Positions 1 to 12,300 of a stretch of DNA of 64,000 nt are shown here, piece by piece (the stretch's first letter is position 1; each line of letters begins with the position of its first letter). The position numbers and the translations under genes are program-made. Under the pieces are notes generated by a model. The model had not been told where the DNA came from, made no database searches, and saw only the letters and a program-made list of their open reading frames with translations. The stretch is from Archivesica marissinica (lineage: Eukaryota > Mollusca > Bivalvia > Venerida > Vesicomyidae). The stretch is taken from NCBI GenBank assembly GCA_014843695.1, contig CM026387.1, positions 76,493,667 through 76,557,666 of the forward strand, written 5' to 3'.

Positions 1-212
1 AAAGTTAAGTTCTTATAAATTATAATCCATACATCATTATCAAAATATAGATTAATATTTAAAAAGTGCATTTCAATACCTTTAACATGATACCAAATTT
101 TATATTAATAAATAAACATTATTTATGTTATTGCAATTAAAGAATTACTAGGAAATTCGTGAAATGCCATTTATAAAACTTTCCAAACAAAATGGCGACC
201 AAGATAAGATCT

Positions 213-366
213 TAAAGTTTAAACTTTATTTATTTTACATCGATTGCGAAGCAAGTTCTAACAACTTGTATTAATCACTCTCGTTGGCGCGGATGAAAGC
301 GTAAATGTGGTCATTCGTGTGGGCGGAAACTGCAGTACCCGGAGAAAACCCATCTGTCCGATCTGG
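213..366 (-). repeat. SINE-C fragment (tRNA-derived SINE, 3' part)
   Basis: Reverse copy of the SINE family seen more fully at 62383-62758 and 45121-45360. It holds the conserved 3' tail (TTGCGAAGCAAG, AATCACTCTCG) and the body up to CATCTGTCCGATCTGG; the tRNA-like head is missing. Confidence 0.75.
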
Positions 367-784
367 TGTTTTGACTATTTTCACAGTGTTTTCACAGGCC
401 ATGGGAACTATGTATTGATTTATCTGAGTCTGTGTCATTGTGTACTTGATAACTTCTGCTTAAGTACTTTTGTATTTTGTTACATGTTAACGGATAGACC
501 ATGTAATTGGACTGTCAAACTGCCTATTACATACACTTGTGTTTGACGGTGTACTGTCATGTGCAAGCCGTGTTTCAGACATGGGAGCAACCTCTTTATT
601 ATGTTTGTTGTCGGCTGTAGATCCTGCTGTCTGTACTTGTCAGCTATATGCTGTTGTTTCTAACGGGCAACTTATAAGTAATTATTTGCAATAAGGAATA
701 GGCGTACTAAGACTTATTACAATTGTTTCTGATACATTTATTATGTGTCGCCCGTTAGTTAATCGTGCCGACGCCTCTAGCAAT
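367..784. other. Unique intronic sequence, no gene seen
   Basis: AT-rich sequence with stops in all frames apart from a short open stretch that overlaps SINE material. No splice-bounded coding exon was recognised. The same holds for positions 1-212. Confidence 0.5.
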
Positions 785-905
785 GCATTAGGCATTTTTG
801 GAGAATAGGGTAGGATGCAGAAGTTGATCCAATTCCAGAAACAGCTTTTATATGCCCGGTGTATAGCACCGTTACATGAGACCTCGGTTTATATTCCCAT
901 CTGAA
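785..905 (-). repeat. SINE-A remnant, body part, left border of the 54-bp satellite
   Basis: The segment with CGGTGTATAGCACC, GAGACCTCGG and CCCATCTGAAAGA matches the reverse-oriented SINE-A body (compare 34489-34775) in order and spacing, though diverged. It runs without a break into the satellite, whose first unit is the next part of the same SINE. Confidence 0.75.
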
Positions 906-3900
906 AGAATGTTAATATTATTAGTGTCAGACGGGGAACGTCCAACCTGCGATCCCTAAAGAATGTTAATATTATTAGTGTCAGACGGGGAACGTCCAAC
1001 CTGCGATCCCTAAAGAATGTTAATATTATTAGTGTCAGACGGGGGAATGTCCAACCTGCGATCCCTAAAGAATGTTAATATTATTAGTGTCAGACGGGGA
1101 ACGTCCAACCTGCGATCCCTAAAGAATGTTAATATTATTAGTGTCAGACGGGGAACGTCCAACCTGCGATCCCTATAGAATGTTAATATTATTAGTGTCA
1201 GACGGGGAACGTCCAACCTGCGATCCCTAAAGAATGTTAATGTTATTAGTGTCAGACGGGGAAGGTCCAACCTGCGATCCCTAAAGAATGTTAATATTAT
1301 TAGTGTCAGACGGGGAACGTCCAACCTGCGATCCCTATAGAATGTTAATATTATTAGTGTCAGACGGGGAACGTCCAACCTGCGATCCCTAAAGAATGTT
1401 AATATTATTAGTGTCAGACGGGGGAGGTCGAACATGCGATCCCTATAGAATGTTAATATTATTAGTGTCAGACGGGGGAGGTCGAACATGCGATCCCTAT
1501 AGAATGTTAATATTATTAGTGTCAGACGGGGGAGGTCGAACATGCGATCCCTATAGAATGTTAATATTATTAGTGTCAGACGGGGGAGGTCGAACATGCG
1601 ATCCCTATAGAATGTTAATATTATTAGTGTCAGACGGGGGAATGTCCAACCTGCGATCCCTATAGAATGTTAATATTATTAGTGTCAGACGGGGAACGTC
1701 CAACCTGCGATCCCTATAGAATGTTAATATTATTAGTGTCAGACGGGGAACGTCCAACCTGCGATCCCTATAGAATGTTAATATTATTAGTGTCAGACGG
1801 GGAACGTCCAACCTGCGATCCCTAAAGAATGTTAATATTATTAGTGTCAGACGGGGAACGTCCAACCTGCGATCCCTATAGAATGTTAATATTATTAGTG
1901 TCAGACGGGGAACGTCCAACCTGCGATCCCTAAAGAATGTTAATATTATTAGTGTCAGACGGGGAACGTCCAACCTGCGATCCCTATAGAATGTTAATAT
2001 TATTAGTGTCAGACGGGGAACGTCCAACCTGCGATCCCTAAAGAATGTTAATGTTATTAGTGTCAGACGGGGAAGGTCCAACCTGCGATCCCTAAAGAAT
2101 GTTAATATTATTAGTGTCAGACGGGGAACGTCCAACCTGCGATCCCTATAGAATGTTAATATTATTAGTGTCAGACGGGGAACGTCCAACCTGCGATCCC
2201 TAAAGAATGTTAATATTATTAGTGTCAGACGGGGGAGGTCGAACATGCGATCCCTATAGAATGTTAATATTATTAGTGTCAGACGGGGGAGGTCGAACAT
2301 GCGATCCCTATAGAATGTTAATATTATTAGTGTCAGACGGGGGAGGTCGAACATGCGATCCCTATAGAATGTTAATATTATTAGTGTCAGACGGGGGAGG
2401 TCGAACATGCGATCCCTATAGAATGTTAATATTATTAGTGTCAGACGGGGGAGGTCGAACATGCGATCCCTATAGAATGTTAATATTATTAGTGTCAGAC
2501 GGGGGAGGTCGAACATGCGATCCCTATAGAATGTTAATATTATTAGTGTCAGACGGGGGAGGTCGAACATGCGATCCCTATAGAATGTTAATATTATTAG
2601 TGTCAGACGGGGGAGGTCGAACATGCGATCCCTATAGAATGTTAATATTATTAGTGTCAGACGGGGGAGGTCGAACATGCGATCCCTATAGAATGTTAAT
2701 ATTATTAGTGTCAGACGGGGGAGGTCGAACATGCGATCCCTATAGAATGTTAATATTATTAGTGTCAGACGGGGAACGTCCAACCTGCGATCCCTATAGA
2801 ATGTTAATATTATTAGTGTCAGACGGGGAAGGTCCAACCTGCGATCCCTAAAGAATGTTAATATTATTAGTGTCAGACGGGGAACGTCCAAGCTGCGATC
2901 CCTATAGAATGTTAATATTATTAGTGTCAGACGGGGAACGTCCAACATGCGATCCCTATAGAATGTTAATATTATTAGTGTCAGACGGGGGACGTCCAAC
3001 ATGCGATCCCTATAGAATGATAATGTTATTAGTGTCAGACGGGGGGTGTAACCTGCGATCCCTATAGAATGTTAATATTATTAGTGTCAGACGGGGGAGG
3101 TCCAACATGCGATCCCCATAGAATGTTAATATTATTAGTGTCAGACGGGGGAGGTCCAACCTGCGATCCCTAAAGAATGTTAATATTATTAATGTCAGAC
3201 GGGGGAGGTCCAACATGCGATCCCTAAAGAATGTTAATATTATTAGTGTCAGACGGGGAGGTCCAACCTGCGATCCCTAAAGAATGTTAATATTATTAGT
3301 GTCAGACGGGGATGTCCAACCTGCGATCCCTAAAGAATGTTATGTTATTAGTGTCAGACGGGGGGAGGTCCAACCTGCGATCCCTAAAGAATGTTAATAT
3401 TATTAGTGTCAGACGGGGAACGTCCAACCTGCGATCCCTAAAGAATGTTAATATTATTAGTGTCAGACGGGGAAGGTCCAACCTGCGATCCCTAAAGAAT
3501 GTTAATATTATTAGTGTCAGACGGGGAACGTCCAACCTGCGATCCCTAAAGAATGTTAATATTATTAGTGTCAGACGGGGAAGGTCCAACCTGCGATCCC
3601 TAAAGAATGTTAATATTATTAGTGTCAGACGGGGAACGTCCAACCTGCGATCCCTAAAGAATGTTAATATTATTAGTGTCAGACGGGGAAGGTCCAACCT
3701 GCGATCCCTAAAGAATGTTAATATTATTAGTGTCAGACGGGGAACGTCCAACCTGCGATCCCTAAAGAATGTTAATATTATTAGTGTCAGACGGGGAAGG
3801 TCCAACCTGCGATCCCTAAAGAATGTTAATATTATTAGTGTCAGACGGGGAACGTCCAACCTGCGATCCCTAAAGAATGTTAATATTATTAGTGTCAGAC

Positions 3901-3966
3901 GGGGAAGGTCCAACCTGCGATCCCTAAAGAATGTTAATATTATTAGTGTCAGACGGGGAAGGTCGA
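906..3966. repeat. 54-bp satellite array, left contig (about 57 units)
   Basis: Head-to-tail 54-bp units (AATGTTAATATTATTAGTG...GCGATCCCTAAAG). Variation is confined to a few sites: GAACGTCC, GAAGGTCC or GGAGGTCG; CTAAAG or CTATAG; ACCTGCG or ACATGCG. From about 3400 to 3960 the GAACG and GAAGG types alternate strictly, giving a 108-bp dimer. Irregular units occur near 3040, 3255, 3300 and 3340. Because 54 is divisible by three and the unit lacks stops in several frames, long repetitive reading frames of 18-residue units appear on both strands. These are artefacts of the repeat, not proteins. The unit is an internal piece of SINE-A. Confidence 0.95.
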
Positions 3967-4024
3967 ACCTACGACCCCTGGAATCGCAGTACAATGTGTT
4001 AACCACTGGACCACATATCCCTCG
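3967..4024 (-). repeat. SINE-A remnant, tRNA-like head, right border of the satellite
   Basis: GTCGAACCTACGACCCCTGG through CCACTGGACCACATATCC matches the tRNA-like head of reverse SINE-A copies (compare 34700-34775). With 785-905 it shows that the satellite sits inside one split SINE. Confidence 0.75.
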
Positions 4025-4205
4025 CTAATTCGAAGGCAAGAGCGTATTATATGTTATGATTATGTTAACCTGGAATATAGTACCACAATAAATGTGTTTC
4101 CAATTCACAATTCACAATTCAACTGAACTATTTCTCGTTTATATTGTCATACTATTTTATCGACATACTCACTTTACAAAATTTAATGTGTAACATTATT
4201 TGCAG

Positions 4206-4413
4206 CCATTTATAATGTAGGGGCCCTGATTACGCCGGACGGATGCAGTTACAGTATTAATAGTAAGGAACGACACAGCGGCTACATTGTGTCGCCAACA
4301 TACCCCGGAACATATCCAAACAACCTACATTGCACATATGAATTTCATGGAACTCCTGGAGAACGGATTAAACTTACTTTCAACGATTTCTCCATATTTC
4401 ACGGAGATGATTA
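4206..4413 (+). CDS. CUB1 first exon of a multi-CUB/LDLa surface protein
   Basis: Encodes 68 complete codons: an N-terminal leader of the domain ending in DGC, then GYIVSPTYPGTYP, a second Cys (LHC) and FNDFSIFHGDD. This is the first half of a CUB domain (Cys1, the SPxYPxxYP turn, Cys2 and the F-x-DF strand). The exon follows the acceptor TTATTTGCAG and ends at the strong donor GTAAGT. It takes 2 bases of its first codon from here and leaves 2 bases (TA), completed by T of the exon at 7069 to give Tyr. CUB domains are extracellular beta-sandwich protein-interaction modules. The incoming phase shows that the gene starts left of the window. An identical copy lies at 14408-14615. The family assignment is firm; the gene's function is inferred. 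Confidence 0.88.
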
Positions 4414-4564
4414 GTAAGTGGTTTCACTCTTCTTTTTTTTTCGAGTTAAACATTATTCTCTAAAACCAGGTTGCAAATTATGGACATTTGCCAGTTTTCA
4501 TGATGTTCCTACGATTATGACATTTCCTATAGCGTATCAAATATAGTAGCCAACTTTCTGCAGG

Positions 4565-4721
4565 GCGACTAATGATACTAGCTGTTGCATGTGTCGCGAC
4601 CCGTGCTAGAGTTATCAAGATATGTTGGCTGGTCCTCAATCACGACTAATGATACTAGCTGTTGCATGTGTCGCGGCCCGTGCTAGAGTTATCAAGATAT
4701 GTTGGCTCGTCCTCAATCACA
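4565..4721. repeat. 79-bp direct duplication
   Basis: The segment from CGACTAATGATACTAGC to CCTCAATCAC occurs twice in succession with about two mismatches. A copy lies at 14767-14923. Confidence 0.8.
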
Positions 4722-4887
4722 TTGTTACAGACATGGCCTGTAAAAACATCTTCTCTTGTGTCTGTTTATATTTCTTTTTAATTTGTTGTTGCTCTATTTA
4801 TTTTAAAGCCTATATTTTGATTCTTAGAGCCTGTTTTGTCTTCCTTGGAATTGAAATTGTTTCAATCTGTCTTCAATTAGTTTTTAG

Positions 4888-5118
4888 TTTATACAAATTT
4901 ATTTTAGCTCGATTGCGAAACAAGTTATTTCACTTATATTAATCACTTCACGAGACCTCATTCCTGGTGGAATCAATCGCCACGAGGGAGAGAGAAGAGG
5001 CAACGTGGAATTTAAATGCCTTGCCTAAGGGCACACTCGTAACGACTCCAGCGGGGCTCGAACTCCGGATCGTTCGCACCTGAAGCGAACGCGCATCCAC
5101 TGCGCTATCACGACTTCC
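4888..5118 (-). repeat. SINE-B, near full length
   Basis: Reverse copy of a tRNA-derived SINE. Read on the minus strand it starts GGAAGTCGTGATAGCGCAG, has an anticodon-like hairpin TTCGC-TTCAGGT-GCGAA (CAG, Leu-like), a B-box-like GAGTTCGAGCCCC and the tail TTGTTTCGCAATCGAGC. A copy lies at 15090-15320. Confidence 0.85.
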
Positions 5119-5295
5119 ACATCTTCAATTGAAAGACTTAAACATGTTCAGTTGCAGACTGATATAGCTCTACAATAAGAACAAGTACAATCTCATCTTC
5201 AGTTTATTCTATGTCTGAGAAATAAACTAATCCAGTCCGGCAGTCAATTAACATTGTTATGGACACTGTGAACATGATCTAATGTTAAGTGCATA

Positions 5296-5473
5296 CAGTC
5301 AAACCTGTGTTAGTGGTCACCTCTATTAAGCAGCCAACCTGTATTAAGCAGCCAGTTTCCAGATTCCCAATTGGCTGTTTTATTATATATTTGACCTCTA
5401 TTAAGCAGCCACCTGCGCTAAGCAGTCACTTTCTCTGACTCCCTTGTCTGGCTGCTTAACACAGGTTTTACTG
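5296..5473 (+). mobile_element. MITE1, pogo/Tigger-like, 178 bp
   Basis: Flanked by TA on both sides. It has terminal inverted repeats CAGTCAAACCTGTGTTA and (inverted) CAGTAAAACCTGTGTTA, and an interior built of TTAAGCAGCC subrepeats. Other copies are at 23761, 31454 (expanded), 32043, 37415, 59826 and, in the duplicated segment, 15498-15675. There is no transposase, so it is non-autonomous. Confidence 0.85.
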
Positions 5474-5516
5474 TATTTGCATTTGTTAAAAGTTACCTTA
5501 ATCTAGTGTTAACTTT

Positions 5517-5731
5517 CGTGGCATCCGTGGTCCAGTGGTAGAGCGTCGGATTTGGAATCGATCGGTCCCGGGTTCGAGACTCGGTCAGGCCACGTATGTA
5601 GTGTCATTGAGCAAAGCACCTCACACACATTGCTTAGTACTGGTTAACCACTTAGATCGGCTAAGCCTGCCCAGGAAAATATGTCTACGTCCCCGCAAGG
5701 GGTTTGACATTAATGGAACATACATACATAC
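5517..5731 (+). repeat. SINE-E, tRNA-headed repeat
   Basis: GGCATCCGTGGTCCAGTGG (A-box-like) and GGTCCCGGGTTCGAGAC (B-box-like) mark a tRNA-like head. The anticodon loop TTTGGAA would read TGG (Pro-like), but its stem pairs poorly. The body includes AAGCCTGCCCAGG and the end carries ACATAC repeats. Its copy is 15719-15933. Confidence 0.7.
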
Positions 5732-5892
5732 TTTAAATTAATTTCCAGAAACAAATCAAATACTTTATTACCCACGATTATCAGACCACGGGATGTGCTG
5801 TGCTAAGCATAGAAGGGTCATTTACATCGACACTATCTTCAAATATTCATAATGGATGTCATGATATTGCTTACAATGCACATTGTTGAAGG

Positions 5893-6176
5893 TGATGTCA
5901 TGCATCACTTGTGGTTACTGCATATAGAAGAGTTTATATCCATGTATATATTACATGTTGAAGGTGTTGTCATGCATCGTCTGTGGTTACTGCATATAGA
6001 AGAGTTTATATCCATGTATATATTACATGTTGAAGGTGTTGTCATGCATCGTCTGTGGTTACTGCATATAGAAGAGTTTATATCCATGTATATATTATAT
6101 GTTGTATGTCCATGTCATGCATCATCTGTGGTTAGTGCATATAGAAGAGTTTATATCCATGTATATATTATATGTT
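5893..6176. repeat. 72-bp minisatellite, 4 units
   Basis: Units contain CATGCATCGTCTGTGG and GAAGAGTTTATATCCATG. It is open in some frames only because the period is a multiple of three. The copy is 16095-16378. Confidence 0.9.
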
Positions 6177-6537
6177 TAATTATCAGTAGAAAAACATGTG
6201 TCTCATTGTATTGTTGAAATATTATCATGTCACATGGTACAAATAGAAATTAAGTTCATTCAACTTTGAAAGTTGATTTGTCATTGCGTATCATGTGTAA
6301 TTCAAAATGTATATTTAGTTAGAATAACAAGATACGCGTAATTGTATACGTTATATAAATAAAAGTCTGTTCTGTTCTGTTCATAAACTTAAAGAACGTA
6401 TTGTTAACGTCTTTGGTGTGTTGTCGTTCAACTGGCGGGTTCATTTGCTATCTCTGCCGTTCTTTCCAATATTTCTATCAACAGAATATGTCAATATGTT
6501 TCTGATTGTGTGCATATGTTATAGGATGCAATTATTG

Positions 6538-6858
6538 TTAATAAATGCAATACTCTGTGAACGCATATAATAAATGCAATACTCTGTGAACACATATAAT
6601 AAATGCAATACTCTGTGAACACATATAATAAATGCAATACTCTGTGAACACATATAATAAATGCAATACTCTGTGAACACATATAATAAATGCAATACTC
6701 TGTGAACGCATATAATAAATGCAATACTCTGTGAACACATATAATAAATGCAATACTCTGTGAACACATATAATAAATGCAATACTCTGTGAACGCATAT
6801 AATAATACAATACCCTGTGAACGCATATAATAAATGCAATACTCTGTGAACACATATA
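6538..6858. repeat. 29-bp minisatellite, about 11 units
   Basis: Unit AATGCAATACTCTGTGAAC plus (A/G)CATATAATA. Several overlapping minus-strand open frames here are repeat artefacts. The copy is 16740-17060. Confidence 0.92.
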
Positions 6859-7068
6859 TTCGCTTGTTAGTTTCCCTTTTGAACCAGTGAGTTAAAAACG
6901 TTGCAACACCTTCGATTATCTTGTAACGTAGCATATGTAGTACAGTGTATTAATTAATTAAATAATTTTAATTAACTCGTCTTGTTTGTTCATATAAGCT
7001 CCAGTGGGGGTGTTTTCAATTACTAAGAGTGATCTTGTACTTTTGATATGTTTAATTTTTCATTTCAG

Positions 7069-7319
7069 TTGTCCGTTTGACTATGTGTTAATCAAGGACG
7101 GGCGATACCAAAGCTATGCTGAAGATATCGGTGTGTTTTGTGGAAAATACAATGACGTCACAGTATTTTCATCCAGAGAGTTTTTATTCATAGAATTTGT
7201 GACTAGGAGTGGACGAGTTAGTTTTGATGAGCATTCATTGGATGATATAGCTGACTATAAGTTCGACAGGAGAGGGTTTAACATATCATATGAATTTAGT
7301 ACAAATTTTATTCGCTTTG
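7069..7319 (+). CDS. CUB1 second exon
   Basis: Acceptor TTTTTCATTTCAG; donor GTAAGTAT. The first base completes Tyr from 4413. The reading is then CPFDYVLIKDG, GVFCG, EFLFIEFVT and GFNISYEF: Cys3, the Asp-Tyr strand, Cys4 in FCG and the closing GF-x-x-x-YEF strand of a CUB domain. All four canonical Cys are present across the two exons. The Asp of FDY, part of the calcium site in many CUB domains, is kept. NIS is a possible N-glycosylation site. The exon ends with one base (G), phase 1, so the two-exon cassette totals 459 bp, a multiple of three. The identical copy is 17271-17521. Confidence 0.9.
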
Positions 7320-7425
7320 GTAAGTATGGATTGCAGCCCTTATATACTATTAGTCAGAAGTGTGTATGTACATGTATGTATGTTCCATATATGTTCGATC
7401 TAATACTATTTAACAGATTGAGTGT

Positions 7426-7688
7426 GTGTTTTACGTCAATTTATCGTCGCTACCGGTTGCCCATATGAGCGACGCCTCCTGAAGAGATTAGTCATTTTAG
7501 ATTTTTGGAAGGATAGTGACAGACCTATTCCAGAGTCTCCTCTGGTTCTTTTACGTGCACGGTGTACAGTACCGACACGAAACCTCGGTTTAATGTCCCA
7601 TCTAAAATACTGTTAATTTTATTGGGTCGAACCTGCGATCCCTGGATTACCAGTCCAACGTGTTACCACTGGACTACAGATCCGCCTG
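7426..7688 (-). repeat. SINE-A, full length, older copy
   Basis: Reverse SINE-A with the tail (TTTATCGTCGC, ACCGGTTGCCCATATG), the body and the tRNA-like head (CTGGATTACCAGTCCA). Degenerate flanking duplications (TTTAACAGATTGA and TGTAACATATTGA) suggest an old insertion. Three 17-bp repeats (GAAAGAAATCAATTTGT) follow at 7775-7817. Confidence 0.85.
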
Positions 7689-7842
7689 TAACATATTGAA
7701 CATTGAAAACAATACTATAATTACATCGTATGCGTAACGGATCAAATTCTGTTTTTATGTTGGGAAAGAAATCAATTTGTGAAAGAAATCAATTTGTGAA
7801 AGAAATCAATTTGTATTAGAAATCAAGGAATCCACCATTCAA

Positions 7843-8329
7843 AGCGACACTACATCGGTGAAAACGCAAATGTCTGCAGAATGTAATTTGCTATTATATT
7901 GTAGAACTATTTCCAACTATTTTCCTCAAAAACTGAACCTCAACACATAAACAAGCGTCGTATACGCGGTTTGTTGACATAACAAAATAATGAAAATATG
8001 GTCGATATTCATGCGTAATACAAAGCGTTTATCCTGAATAACACGAGATATGCTACACATGTACCGTGATATCTCACAGGTATGCCTATGCATATTTATG
8101 TGTAGACTAATCTTAATTAAATTATCTCTAAGCGAAAGTGTCGTGTGCTTAGTATTAACTTCAATGACAACAAACGTAAATTCAGGAGTGCGGTGAAAGT
8201 TTGTATACTACAAAAACACGATTAAATTGATTCAATGTTAGTGTTCGATGTACTCAGAAGAATTTGTAGCAGCAATGTATTTGTACGTGAAAAATGCATT
8301 TTATTTGCTTTTTGCGATGTAATGTCGCT
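7843..8329. mobile_element. TTAA-flanked MITE (piggyBac-like), copy 1
   Basis: Terminal inverted repeats AGCGACACTACATC and GATGTAATGTCGCT, with TTAA on the right side and a mutated left site. It is homologous along its length to 27124-27613. There is no coding capacity. The duplicate is 18045-18531. Confidence 0.75.
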
Positions 8330-8381
8330 TTAAATAGTGCCAATCGGCATATTTTGGTAACATCGATGAACTTGGTTTGAT

Positions 8382-9381
8382 NNNNNNNNNNNNNNNNNNN
8401 NNNNNNNNNNNNNNNNNNNNNNNNNNNNNNNNNNNNNNNNNNNNNNNNNNNNNNNNNNNNNNNNNNNNNNNNNNNNNNNNNNNNNNNNNNNNNNNNNNNN
8501 NNNNNNNNNNNNNNNNNNNNNNNNNNNNNNNNNNNNNNNNNNNNNNNNNNNNNNNNNNNNNNNNNNNNNNNNNNNNNNNNNNNNNNNNNNNNNNNNNNNN
8601 NNNNNNNNNNNNNNNNNNNNNNNNNNNNNNNNNNNNNNNNNNNNNNNNNNNNNNNNNNNNNNNNNNNNNNNNNNNNNNNNNNNNNNNNNNNNNNNNNNNN
8701 NNNNNNNNNNNNNNNNNNNNNNNNNNNNNNNNNNNNNNNNNNNNNNNNNNNNNNNNNNNNNNNNNNNNNNNNNNNNNNNNNNNNNNNNNNNNNNNNNNNN
8801 NNNNNNNNNNNNNNNNNNNNNNNNNNNNNNNNNNNNNNNNNNNNNNNNNNNNNNNNNNNNNNNNNNNNNNNNNNNNNNNNNNNNNNNNNNNNNNNNNNNN
8901 NNNNNNNNNNNNNNNNNNNNNNNNNNNNNNNNNNNNNNNNNNNNNNNNNNNNNNNNNNNNNNNNNNNNNNNNNNNNNNNNNNNNNNNNNNNNNNNNNNNN
9001 NNNNNNNNNNNNNNNNNNNNNNNNNNNNNNNNNNNNNNNNNNNNNNNNNNNNNNNNNNNNNNNNNNNNNNNNNNNNNNNNNNNNNNNNNNNNNNNNNNNN
9101 NNNNNNNNNNNNNNNNNNNNNNNNNNNNNNNNNNNNNNNNNNNNNNNNNNNNNNNNNNNNNNNNNNNNNNNNNNNNNNNNNNNNNNNNNNNNNNNNNNNN
9201 NNNNNNNNNNNNNNNNNNNNNNNNNNNNNNNNNNNNNNNNNNNNNNNNNNNNNNNNNNNNNNNNNNNNNNNNNNNNNNNNNNNNNNNNNNNNNNNNNNNN
9301 NNNNNNNNNNNNNNNNNNNNNNNNNNNNNNNNNNNNNNNNNNNNNNNNNNNNNNNNNNNNNNNNNNNNNNNNNNNNNNNNN
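8382..9381. other. Assembly gap, exactly 1000 N
   Basis: A run of N of the round length used for gaps of unknown size. The left contig stops inside sequence that the right contig carries intact at 18583; the right contig starts inside the 54-bp satellite. Confidence 1.
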
Positions 9382-12300
9382 ATGTTAATATTATTAGTGT
9401 CAGACGGGGAACGTCCAACCTGCGATCCCTATAGAATGTTAATATTATTAGTGTCAGACGGGGAACGTCCAACCTGCGATCCCTAAAGAATGTTAATAGT
9501 ATTAGTGTCAGACGGGGGAGGTCGAACATGCGATCCCTAAAGAATGTTAATATTATTAGTGTCAGACGGGGGAGGTCGAACATGCGATCCCTAAAGAATG
9601 TTAATATTATTAGTGTCAGACGGGGGAGGTCGAACATGCGATCCCTATAGAATGTTAATATTATTAGTGTCAGACGGGGGAGGTCGAACATGCGATCCCT
9701 ATAGAATGTTAATATTATTAGTGTCAGACGGGGGAGGTCGAACATGCGATCCCTATAGAATGTTAATATTATTAGTGTCAGACGGGGGAGGTCGAACATG
9801 CGATCCCTATAGAATGTTAATATTATTAGTGTCAGACGGGGGAGGTCGAACATGCGATCCCTATAGAATGTTAATATTATTAGTGTCAGACGGGGAACGT
9901 CCAACCTGCGATCCCTATAGAATGTTAATATTATTAGTGTCAGACGGGGAAGGTCCAACCTGCGATCCCTAAAGAATGTTAATATTATTAGTGTCAGACG
10001 GGGAACGTCCAAGCTGCGATCCCTATAGAATGTTAATATTATTAGTGTCAGACGGGGAACGTCCAACATGCGATCCCTATAGAATGTTAATATTATTAGT
10101 GTCAGACGGGGGACGTCCAACATGCGATCCCTATAGAATGATAATGTTATTAGTGTCAGACGGGGGGTGTAACCTGCGATCCCTATAGAATGTTAATATT
10201 ATTAGTGTCAGACGGGGGAGGTCCAACATGCGATCCCCATAGAATGTTAATATTATTAGTGTCAGACGGGGGAGGTCCAACCTGCGATCCCTAAAGAATG
10301 TTAATATTATTAATGTCAGACGGGGGAGGTCCAACATGCGATCCCTAAAGAATGTTAATATTATTAGTGTCAGACGGGGGAGGTCCAACCTGCGATCCCT
10401 AAAGAATGTTAATATTATTAGTGTCAGACGGGGGATGTCCAACCTGCGATCCCTAAAGAATGTTAATATTATTAGTGTCAGACGGGGGAGGTCCAACCTG
10501 CGATCCCTAAAGAATGTTAATATTATTAGTGTCAGACGGGGAAGGTCCAACCTGCGATCCCTAAAGAATGTTAATATTATTAGTGTCAGACGGGGAAGGT
10601 CCAACCTGCGATCCCTAAAGAATGTTAAAATTATTAGTGTCAGACGGGGAACGTCCAACCTGCGATCCCTAAAGAATGTTAATATTATTAGTGTCAGACG
10701 GGGGAATGTCCAACCTGCGATCCCTAAAGAATGTTAATATTATTAGTGTCAGACGGGGAACGTCCAACCTGCGATCCCTAAAGAATGTTAATATTATTAG
10801 TGTCAGACGGGGAACGTCCAACCTGCGATCCCTATAGAATGTTAATATTATTAGTGTCAGACGGGGGAATGTCCAACCTGCGATCCCTATAGAATGTTAA
10901 TATTATTAGTGTCAGACGGGGAACGTCCAACCTGCGATCCCTAAAGAATGTTAATATTATTAGTGTCAGACGGGGAACGTCCAACCTGCGATCCCTATAG
11001 AATGTTAATATTATTAGTGTCAGACGGGGAACGTCCAACCTGCGATCCCTAAAGAATGTTAATATTATTAGTGTCAGACGGGGAACGTCCAACCTGCGAT
11101 CCCTATAGAATGTTAATATTATTAGTGTCAGACGGGGAACGTCCAACCTGCGATCCCTAAAGAATGTTAATATTATTAGTGTCAGACGGGGAAGGTCCAA
11201 CCTGCGATCCCTATAGAATGTTAATATTATTAGTGTCAGACGGGGAACGTCCAACCTGCGATCCCTAAAGAATGTTAATGTTATTAGTGTCAGACGGGGA
11301 AGGTCCAACCTGCGATCCCTAAAGAATGTTAATATTATTAGTGTCAGACGGGGAACGTCCAACCTGCGATCCCTATAGAATGTTAATATTATTAGTGTCA
11401 GACGGGGAACGTCCAACCTGCGATCCCTAAAGAATGTTAATGTTATTAGTGTCAGACGGGGAAGGTCCAACCTGCGATCCCTAAAGAATGTTAATATTAT
11501 TAGTGTCAGACGGGGAACGTCCAACCTGCGATCCCTATAGAATGTTAATATTATTAGTGTCAGACGGGGAACGTCCAACCTGCGATCCCTAAAGAATGTT
11601 AATATTATTAGTGTCAGACGGGGGAGGTCGAACATGCGATCCCTATAGAATGTTAATATTATTAGTGTCAGACGGGGGAGGTCGAACATGCGATCCCTAT
11701 AGAATGTTAATATTATTAGTGTCAGACGGGGGAGGTCGAACATGCGATCCCTATAGAATGTTAATATTATTAGTGTCAGACGGGGGAGGTCGAACATGCG
11801 ATCCCTATAGAATGTTAATATTATTAGTGTCAGACGGGGGAATGTCCAACCTGCGATCCCTATAGAATGTTAATATTATTAGTGTCAGACGGGGAACGTC
11901 CAACCTGCGATCCCTATAGAATGTTAATATTATTAGTGTCAGACGGGGAACGTCCAACCTGCGATCCCTATAGAATGTTAATATTATTAGTGTCAGACGG
12001 GGAACGTCCAACCTGCGATCCCTAAAGAATGTTAATATTATTAGTGTCAGACGGGGAACGTCCAACCTGCGATCCCTATAGAATGTTAATATTATTAGTG
12101 TCAGACGGGGAACGTCCAACCTGCGATCCCTAAAGAATGTTAATATTATTAGTGTCAGACGGGGAACGTCCAACCTGCGATCCCTATAGAATGTTAATAT
12201 TATTAGTGTCAGACGGGGAACGTCCAACCTGCGATCCCTAAAGAATGTTAATGTTATTAGTGTCCGACGGGGAAGGTCCAACCTGCGATCCCTAAAGAAT

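Noticed and set aside
1605..3002. Long open frames of 18-residue repeats in the 54-bp arrays (both strands)
   Set aside because: The period is a multiple of three and the unit is a piece of a SINE; there is no start context, splice site or non-repeat domain.
906..3966. CRISPR array
   Set aside because: Units are contiguous with no unique spacers, and the DNA is eukaryotic. The same applies to the other arrays.
4622..4942. 106-codon + frame after CUB1
   Set aside because: It begins in a 79-bp duplication and ends in a reverse SINE-B; hydrophobic content comes from T-rich intron.
6491..6934. Three overlapping minus-strand frames
   Set aside because: 29-bp minisatellite artefacts.
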